From assembly GCA_003054495.1 (NCBI GenBank), contig CP028514.1, positions 2,310,001 through 2,374,000 of the forward strand: DNA of 64,000 nt, read 5' to 3'. The stretch is from Carboxydocella thermautotrophica. GTDB taxonomy: Bacteria > Bacillota > GCA-003054495 > Carboxydocellales > Carboxydocellaceae. Every line of letters begins with the position of its first letter. The first letter of the stretch is position 1. The position numbers and the translations under genes were made by a program. A model generated the notes under the pieces. That model was not told where the DNA came from, did no database searches, and was given only the letters and a program-made list of their open reading frames with translations. This document shows positions 62,424 to 64,000 of the stretch, in pieces.

Positions 62424-64000
62424 TCATTTAAGCAAATTGTATTCCTTCAGTTTTCGATACAGGGTAGTTCTGCCCATTCCCAGCAGCCTGGCAGCCGGAG
62501 CAATTTTCCCTTTGGTTTTTTGTAATGCCTCGATAATAGCCAGCCTGGTTTTTTCTTCCAATAACGCTCCTTCCTCGACTTTTGTGCTACAAAATAGATT
62601 TTGCCGCAGTTCGGGAGGCAAATCCGCTACCGTGATTTGAGGTCCACCGGCTAAAGCAACCATGCCAGTTATAATATTTTCCAATTCCCGCACATTTCCG
62701 GGCCAATGGTAAGCAAGTAAATAAGGATATATTTCCCGGTCCACTTCCAGCAAAGGTTTACCCATATTCTGGCAAGCTTTAGAAACAAAATAGGGTACCA
62801 GGTCATAGATGTCCTCTATTCGCTCCCGTAGTGGCGGCAGGTTAATGGTAACCACTTTTAAACGATAATACAGATCCAGACGAAACAAGCCAGTTTTAAC
62901 CAGTTTTTCTAAATCTTTATGGGTTGCCGCAATTACCCTCACATTAATTTTCCTGACCTTGTGATCACCGATGCGACAAACTTCCCTTTCCTGCAGCAAT
63001 CTTAACAGAGCCACCTGTACATTGGCAGGCATATCCCCAATTTCATCAAGAAAAATCGTTCCGCCATCAGCCAGTTCAAATTTGCCCGGTTGTCCACCTT
63101 TTTTGGCACCGGTAAAAGCGCCTTCAGCATAGCCGAAAAGCTCACTTTCAATCAAATTAGGAGGCAAGGCTGCACAATTTAAGGCTACAAACGGTCCTTC
63201 CCGGCGGTCACTCAGCTGATGAATATATCGGGCTATCACTTCTTTACCTGTACCACTTTCCCCCTGAAGCAATACAGAAACATTGACCGCAGCCGCTCTA
63301 GCCGCTATATCCAGCACCTGTTTCGATTTGGCACAGTTCCCAACCCAGCAGCTGGACTCTATGGGATCGACATTTGCCCTGGTCAGGTTTAAAACCCCAA
63401 CGCTACCGAGCAAACGACCTTCAGGGGAAGTAACTCGTATCAGACGGGAATCAATTTCCTTGCCAGCATTGTCTTCAAACTGCAGGTCTAATCTCTTGTG
63501 GCTGAACAGGATACTTTTGGTATTATCAAAAACATCTCCTACCGTGTTACCAATTATTTCCTCTCGTCTTTTACCCAGGAGCTGCGCACCCTGCTGGTTA
63601 ATTTCCTTGATTACCCCTTTGTTGTCTATTACAATAAATCCTTGCCGCAGCATAGCTCCAGCCAGCTGCAATCCTCGCTGACTTATAGCAGCTTCTTTTT
63701 GCAATTCAGCAAGAAGCAGGTTTTGTTCGATCATTTTAGCGCCAATCAAGGCTATTTCCAGAAAACGACTATTTCTCTGTCCACTTTCTCCGGATATATC
63801 CAGAACCCCTACGATTTTCCCCTGGGGATTACGTACAGGAGCAGCCCAGCAGGATAAAAAATGGTTCTCCTGAACATAATGCTCCCAGCCTAATACTTTT
63901 ACTGCCGTACCTTCGGAAATTGACGTACCAATGGCATTTGTACCCCTTACGTCTTCTCGCCAGTTGGCTCCCGGTGATAACTGTACTTGTTGTGCTCTGG
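62424..64000 (-). CDS. AcoR-type sigma-54-dependent activator (GAF, PAS, AAA+, Fis HTH), 5' end outside window
   Basis: The frame is open to the window edge, and translation upstream of the first ATG (63749) gives a clear GAF domain ([47 protein letters not shown]), so the start is beyond 64000. Next a PAS domain ([20 protein letters not shown]), the AAA+ domain with Walker [15 protein letters not shown] and TIFLDEIGD, and a C-terminal helix-turn-helix ([20 protein letters not shown]). AcoR relatives sense acetoin, aldehydes or alcohols. The adjacent operon downstream has a sigma-54 promoter and encodes alcohol dehydrogenase and AOR, the likely target. Confidence 0.92.
   Translation of the reverse strand, partial: RAQQVQLSPGANWREDVRGTNAIGTSISEGTAVKVLGWEHYVQENHFLSCWAAPVRNPQGKIVGVLDISGESGQRNSRFLEIALIGAKMIEQNLLLAELQKEAAISQRGLQLAGAMLRQGFIVIDNKGVIKEINQQGAQLLGKRREEIIGNTVGDVFDNTKSILFSHKRLDLQFEDNAGKEIDSRLIRVTSPEGRLLGSVGVLNLTRANVDPIESSCWVGNCAKSKQVLDIAARAAAVNVSVLLQGESGTGKEVIARYIHQLSDRREGPFVALNCAALPPNLIESELFGYAEGAFTGAKKGGQPGKFELADGGTIFLDEIGDMPANVQVALLRLLQEREVCRIGDHKVRKINVRVIAATHKDLEKLVKTGLFRLDLYYRLKVVTINLPPLRERIEDIYDLVPYFVSKACQNMGKPLLEVDREIYPYLLAYHWPGNVRELENIITGMVALAGGPQITVADLPPELRQNLFCSTKVEEGALLEEKTRLAIIEALQKTKGKIAPAARLLGMGRTTLYRKLKEYNLLK

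Overview
The window reads as chromosome of a spore-forming, anaerobic, nitrogen-fixing member of the Firmicutes (class Clostridia). The evidence is strong AGGAGG-type ribosome binding sites, sigma-A promoters, SigI/RsgI, a SpoIID-domain protein, clostridial-type NifD, nifI1/nifI2 genes, GSI-alpha-type GlnA and a tungsten-type aldehyde:ferredoxin oxidoreductase. A Carboxydocella-like or related peptococcal lineage is plausible, but sequence reading alone cannot prove it. Almost every gene lies on the minus strand. No rRNA, tRNA or CRISPR array was found.

Layout. (a) 1-5.9 kb: the 3' part of a sigma-54 activator, a class I amidotransferase-like hydrolase, a membrane-anchored unknown, glnA with a regulated leader, an ANTAR RNA-binding regulator, and a mazEF module. 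(b) 6.0-7.4 kb: a TnpB-only IS200/IS605-type element with matching palindromes at both ends. (c) 7.4-12.8 kb: a lone dihydrolipoamide dehydrogenase, an unknown, and a glutamate synthase split into three genes. (d) 12.9-24.6 kb: a compact nitrogenase operon read right to left, nifH-D-K-E-N-I1-I2-B-X-modA-B-C-nifV. (e) 25.6-36.7 kb: a rubredoxin-like mini-protein, a metallo-beta-lactamase hydrolase, a run of about eleven small membrane proteins (Met-rich and/or with zinc ribbons) with a two-component system, a divergent Tat-exported multicopper oxidase, and a lone ParM-like actin. (f) 36.7-59 kb: housekeeping genes (dtd, rel, apt, recJ, CDF transporter, secDF, yajC, tgt, queA, sigI/rsgI, ruvCAB), a second MazF-like toxin and a degenerate IS607-like insertion between ruvA and ruvB. 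(g) 57-64 kb: a radical SAM protein, a ThiF/MoeB-like and a MoaD-like protein, an aldehyde ferredoxin oxidoreductase plus iron alcohol dehydrogenase pair with a sigma-54 promoter, and an AcoR-type activator (truncated by the window edge).

Main observation. The leaders of glnA and of the nif operon have the same architecture: a TTGTCA-17-TATxxT promoter, two short stem-loops with six-base loops, then an intrinsic terminator whose 5' arm is part of the second stem-loop. This is the known layout of RNA targets of ANTAR antiterminators. The nif leader carries two such modules in tandem. An ANTAR protein is encoded immediately upstream of glnA, and its receiver domain lacks the phosphoacceptor aspartate. 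I infer that nitrogen assimilation and fixation are coordinated by a phosphorylation-independent ANTAR antitermination switch, with NifI1/NifI2 acting after translation. This is a sequence-based prediction and has not been tested.

A second candidate system is the Met-rich/zinc-ribbon membrane cluster with its two-component system and multicopper oxidase (26.4-35.0 kb). It looks like an uncharacterised metal- or redox-handling apparatus at the cell envelope.
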